Assembly: GCF_000301075.1 (NCBI RefSeq)
Contig: NZ_JH932293.1
Span: 732,593-796,592, forward strand
Direction of reading: 5' to 3'
DNA from: Bergeyella zoohelcum ATCC 43767
GTDB lineage: Bacteria > Bacteroidota > Bacteroidia > Flavobacteriales > Weeksellaceae
DNA length: 64,000 bases
Shown: one piece after another, positions 61,078-64,000 of the stretch
How the letters are laid out: each line of letters starts with the position of its first letter
Position numbering within the stretch: position 1 is the first letter of the stretch
Notes under the pieces: model-generated
The model's input: only the letters and a program-made list of their open reading frames with translations
Told to the model about the DNA's origin: nothing
Database searches by the model: none
Position numbers and translations under genes: made by a program

Positions 61078-61947
61078 ATGACTTTTACCATTATCATTCC
61101 GGCACATAATGAAGCAGCGACTTTAAGCGATTGTTTAGAGTCGCTTTTTCTACAGACTTATCCTTATTTTGAGGTCATGGTGGTGAATGATGGTTCACAA
61201 GATGAGACTCAAACTATTATTGATGCGTATTGTGAGAAAGATGCTCGTTTTCATGGGATTGCATTACCGAAATCAGAGCATCAGCCGGGTGCTAAAGTGG
61301 TGAATACTTTTAACGAAGGGCTGAGTGCCATTACCCCCAAGGAGATTATTTGTAAATTTGATGCGGATATTATTTTCCCTCAGGACTATTTAGAGAAAAT
61401 TGTAGCCCTTTACCAGTCAGATGAAAGGGTGGGCATGGCATCGGGCATCGTGTATATTCTCAAGGATGATGTACTTCTCCATAAGGAGAAAGTTTTTGAT
61501 TTTAAGGACGATAATAATTGGCAATTTGAATCAATTTCATCTAAAAATCATGTTCGTGGTCCCATCAAAAGCTATAGAAAAGAGTGCTTTATGGCGATGA
61601 ATGGATTAAGACCTATTTTAGGCTGGGATAATATAGATGTCATGCTAGCACAGATGAATGGATTTACGGTGCGTACATTACCTGAACTTTGGGTAAAGCA
61701 TCTTCGTCCTACTGCTCATTTGTACCGAAAAGAAAAGTACCAAAAATTGGGTAAATATTTCCGAAATATTGGGCTAAGTTTTCCTTTGGCGGCACTTTCT
61801 GCATTTAAAGTGAGTCTTAAAGATAAAAATATCATCTCATGGTGGATTATGATGAGGTATTTTCTCACTCAGCCTCGTCCTGTGGTACTTTCTGATGAGG
61901 AAATACGGTTTATTAGGAAACTGAGGTGGAAGATGATGGGGAAATAG
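61078..61947 (+). CDS. Family 2 glycosyltransferase
   Basis: The 289-residue GT-A enzyme begins MTFTIIIPAHNEAATLSDCL, the nucleotide-sugar-binding opening. It has VVNDGSQDETQTII, the metal-binding DxD as CKFDADIIFP, and the acceptor region GWDNIDVMLAQMNGF. Typical GT2 enzymes extend polysaccharides or modify lipids and proteins with sugars. There is no transmembrane domain apart from hydrophobic stretches near 225-245, so it may be membrane-associated. The EpsG-like gene at 62793 suggests a surface-polysaccharide context. Confidence 0.85.
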   Translation: MTFTIIIPAHNEAATLSDCLESLFLQTYPYFEVMVVNDGSQDETQTIIDAYCEKDARFHGIALPKSEHQPGAKVVNTFNEGLSAITPKEIICKFDADIIFPQDYLEKIVALYQSDERVGMASGIVYILKDDVLLHKEKVFDFKDDNNWQFESISSKNHVRGPIKSYRKECFMAMNGLRPILGWDNIDVMLAQMNGFTVRTLPELWVKHLRPTAHLYRKEKYQKLGKYFRNIGLSFPLAALSAFKVSLKDKNIISWWIMMRYFLTQPRPVVLSDEEIRFIRKLRWKMMGK

Positions 61948-62001
61948 CTGTCTTTCAATGGTGTGTAAATGATAGTGAATAAATAATTAAAATAAAAAAA
62001 T

Positions 62002-62652
62002 ATGATAACGGTATTATCTGATGAATTTAGTTTGGTGCATTCTTTTGTAAATCAGCTTCGTTCGGTAGAGATACAGAACGACCGAATGAAATTTAGAAGA
62101 AATCTAGAGCGAATAGGTGAGATAGCAGCATATGAAATTTCTAAAAAACTTCCTTCTATTCCTGTAGAAATTAGGACGCCATTGGCAATGTATCAGGGTA
62201 AAGAACTAGAAAAACAGCCTGTACTGGTAACTATACTTAGAGCAGGAATTCCTTTGTTTGAAGGTATATTAAACTATTTTGATCAGGCAGATTGTGGTTT
62301 TGTGGCGGCATACAGAAAGCATGATTCTAATGATTATTTTACCATTCAGCAGGATTATCTCACTTGTCCTGAGATAGAAAATAGACCGCTCATAGTGGCA
62401 GACCCTATGCTTGCAACAGGAGCGAGTTTAGTAGAAGCTCTGAAGGATTTGCTCAAAATAGGTAAGCCATCAGAATTGCACATTGTGGCAGCAATAGGTA
62501 GTGAACAAGGAGTAAAAGCAGTTGCTGAGGCTTTTCCGGAAGCTCATATTTGGATAGGAGCTGTGGATGAAGCACTGACCGAAAAGGGCTATATCTCACC
62601 AGGATTAGGAGATGCAGGGGATTTGTCCTTTGGGAAAAAATTGCAGTTTTAG
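62002..62652 (+). CDS. upp: Uracil phosphoribosyltransferase
   Basis: The 216-residue salvage enzyme converts uracil and PRPP to UMP. It has the N-terminal VTILRAGIPLFEGIL and FVAAYRKHDSNDY segments, the PRPP loop IVADPMLATGASLVEAL, and the uracil-binding end YISPGLGDAGDLSFGKKLQF, with the family-specific GDAGDRxxG-like variant here as GDAGDLSFG. The length is normal. It has no recognised upstream consensus promoter; the 54 bp spacer from the glycosyltransferase contains only AT-rich sequence. It ends before a bidirectional terminator. Confidence 0.93.
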   Translation: MITVLSDEFSLVHSFVNQLRSVEIQNDRMKFRRNLERIGEIAAYEISKKLPSIPVEIRTPLAMYQGKELEKQPVLVTILRAGIPLFEGILNYFDQADCGFVAAYRKHDSNDYFTIQQDYLTCPEIENRPLIVADPMLATGASLVEALKDLLKIGKPSELHIVAAIGSEQGVKAVAEAFPEAHIWIGAVDEALTEKGYISPGLGDAGDLSFGKKLQF

Positions 62653-62716
62653 TACTTTCCTGAGGTAATATGATAATTTGTATTAAAATAGTTAGGGAAT
62701 AGCGTCGTACCTTATA

Positions 62717-62764
62717 TAAAAAACCACTTCCATGAATTTCTATTCATGGAAGTGGTTTTTTTTG
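62717..62764. terminator. Bidirectional terminator
   Basis: aaaccacttccatgaa / ttcatggaagtggttt perfect 16-bp stem with loop tttcta and a T8 run, between convergent upp and the EpsG-like gene. Confidence 0.9.
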
Positions 62765-62792
62765 ATGGGCTTTCTTTTTATTGAAAGTAGTA

Positions 62793-63911
62793 TTACCCTC
62801 CTATTAACCAGTTGGAGTAAGTCTCCCATGTGAAAGACCTTTTTCCTCCCATGGTGGCAAATACAAAATAATAAAACACTACGAAACAAATCATGATAAG
62901 ATAGAGATATCTCCTTAAATTAATGGAAGAAACCGCTGCGATGATATTCGGAATAGTGACACTAGAAAAGAGTAAGTAATAAGAAACCAATCGAGTAGAG
63001 AAAACAGGGCTGTTTCTAAAGATAAAATACAAACATATCCCAGCTACTGTAAGGTTTCTCATATATTCATAATAGGGTACTCTTTGTTCAGATTCTTTGT
63101 TAAATGCAAGAATGAAATAGAGGTAAAAAAAAGTTTGTAAATCTAGTAGCCTTATTTTTCCTGTATCTTCGTGTACTATGGTTTCATAGTTTTGATAATC
63201 TTGCATCACTTCTTTAGGGGTAATATTTTCTAATAAAGAAATGCTACTATATACTTCAAAAGGAGAAAGTAGAATGCTTATTCCTACTAGAGAAGCAATC
63301 ATCCATTTTTTGAGTGGTACTTTCACTAACCAATATGCCAATACGAAGGTGATGGAAGAGTTGTGGAAATTAAATGCAATAAACATCAAAAGCAGGAAAA
63401 GCCATAATTTCCTTTCTTTAATGGTCCAAAACGATATGAAAACAATGGCAGTGGCAATGGCCTGTCTCATATGCCCCATGTCTCCCATGAAAAAAGTAGG
63501 AAACATATACAGCAAAAAACTCAAAGCAGGGTAGGCACTGTTTTTAGTAATAAATAGGTATTTTGATGTAATGGTAAAAATAGCTGTAAGGATAACAAAA
63601 AATGTAAATGGTAACTTCAGTGCATATACTATTTTGCCATAAAGCACATACATCCATTCTACCCCCCATATATTATCTTTCATTTCCTTAATGCTAAAGG
63701 ACATAGTACTACCAAACTGGTTGTACATTGCTTGATATGCTAAATCATCAATCATCAAGTTCCTAAATCCAGTAAGGATGATAAGGAAAGCAATAACTAA
63801 CCATGTTAATTTGCTAGGTTTGTATGCTCCGTTTCTTAGTTCCGAAATACTGATAAAGATGAGTGTGATAACAGCAATGGTAAAATATGGATGTAAAAAA
63901 CTGATTCCCAT
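62793..63911 (-). CDS. EpsG/Wzy-like polysaccharide polymerase membrane protein
   Basis: The 372-residue product has about ten hydrophobic segments. A conserved arginine-containing start segment is FRNLMIDDLAYQAMYNQFGS, and YMFPTFFMGDMGHMRQAIA gives the MRQ motif of EpsG family proteins (capsule/EPS polymerases). The polymer is unknown. The gene has its own minus-strand promoter and ends convergently with upp. A neighbouring glycosyltransferase (61078) on the other strand fits a surface-glycan theme. The call is a family assignment from topology and the MRQ motif. Confidence 0.82.
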   Translation of the reverse strand: MGISFLHPYFTIAVITLIFISISELRNGAYKPSKLTWLVIAFLIILTGFRNLMIDDLAYQAMYNQFGSTMSFSIKEMKDNIWGVEWMYVLYGKIVYALKLPFTFFVILTAIFTITSKYLFITKNSAYPALSFLLYMFPTFFMGDMGHMRQAIATAIVFISFWTIKERKLWLFLLLMFIAFNFHNSSITFVLAYWLVKVPLKKWMIASLVGISILLSPFEVYSSISLLENITPKEVMQDYQNYETIVHEDTGKIRLLDLQTFFYLYFILAFNKESEQRVPYYEYMRNLTVAGICLYFIFRNSPVFSTRLVSYYLLFSSVTIPNIIAAVSSINLRRYLYLIMICFVVFYYFVFATMGGKRSFTWETYSNWLIGG

Positions 63912-63941
63912 AATTTTTTATTATGCAACTTGTAATTTTTG

Positions 63942-63949
63942 CAAAGATA
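63942..63949 (-). promoter_or_regulatory. -7 promoter element (TATCTTTG) of the EpsG-like gene
   Basis: Reads TATCTTTG on the minus strand, 30 bp upstream of ATG 63911. Confidence 0.6.
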
Positions 63950-64000
63950 ATGAAACAGCATTAGATTTAAACTTAAATTTTATTTTTCCATGAATGAATA

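Overview
The window looks like chromosome of a low-GC flavobacterium (Bacteroidota, probably Weeksellaceae, related to Chryseobacterium, Riemerella or Bergeyella). The evidence is direct: the Bacteroidota promoter signature TAnnTTTG (mostly TATCTTTG or TATATTTG) precedes many genes; several secreted proteins end in type IX secretion (T9SS) sorting domains; and GLPGLI, DUF5686, PorP/SprF and FecCD-type genes occur with TonB receptors. The tRNA block Thr-Tyr-Gly-Thr follows rpsU-xerC-hpf, a flavobacterial arrangement. No prophage, transposase or CRISPR array was seen.

Layout. 1-2.2 kb: a decaying tandem array of a small lipoprotein paired with a T9SS-sorted protein. 2.3-7.3 kb: rluD-like gene, porP/sprF, hemW, murI, small membrane protein. 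7.3-14 kb, minus strand: a two-component system and an sdhC-sdhA-X-sdhB operon, where X is a secreted DUF2846-like protein. 14-20 kb: DUF2975 protein with its HTH partner, a LuxR remnant, GLPGLI protein, aspS, tsf. 20-32.7 kb: cell-surface region with two giant paralogous type-B sorted adhesin-like proteins flanking ndk, an OmpA-like lipoprotein, a 21-bp-period repeat array and a DUF5686 barrel protein. 32.8-37.9 kb: iron/siderophore uptake (TonB receptor divergent from a lipoprotein-permease-ATPase ABC operon). 38-40 kb: rpsU-xerC-hpf and four tRNAs. 40-46 kb: two arginine/citrulline-type hydrolases, obgE, M1 aminopeptidase.

46.3-49.1 kb holds the oddest DNA: a consensus promoter, then an uninterrupted (AC)40 microsatellite in a long leader, then a 663-residue surface protein with VGIGT repeats. 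49.3-54.9 kb: lolD-like ATPase, L,D-transpeptidase-like protein, radC, acetyltransferase-like protein, TonB-type barrel protein. 55 kb: minus-strand tRNA operon Ser-Pro-Arg. 55.4-64 kb: peptidoglycan amidase lipoprotein, aspA, a lipoprotein with a JAMM-like HxH...S..D motif followed by two almost identical tandem secreted proteins, a glycosyltransferase, upp and an EpsG/Wzy-like membrane protein.

Housekeeping functions (translation, peptidoglycan precursor supply, TCA cycle, nucleotide salvage) are interleaved with envelope and secretion genes. The most unusual candidates are the AC-repeat leader, the JAMM-like lipoprotein with its duplicated partners, the insertion in the sdh operon and the 21-bp array. 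Identifications rest on motif and family recognition by eye, without database searches.
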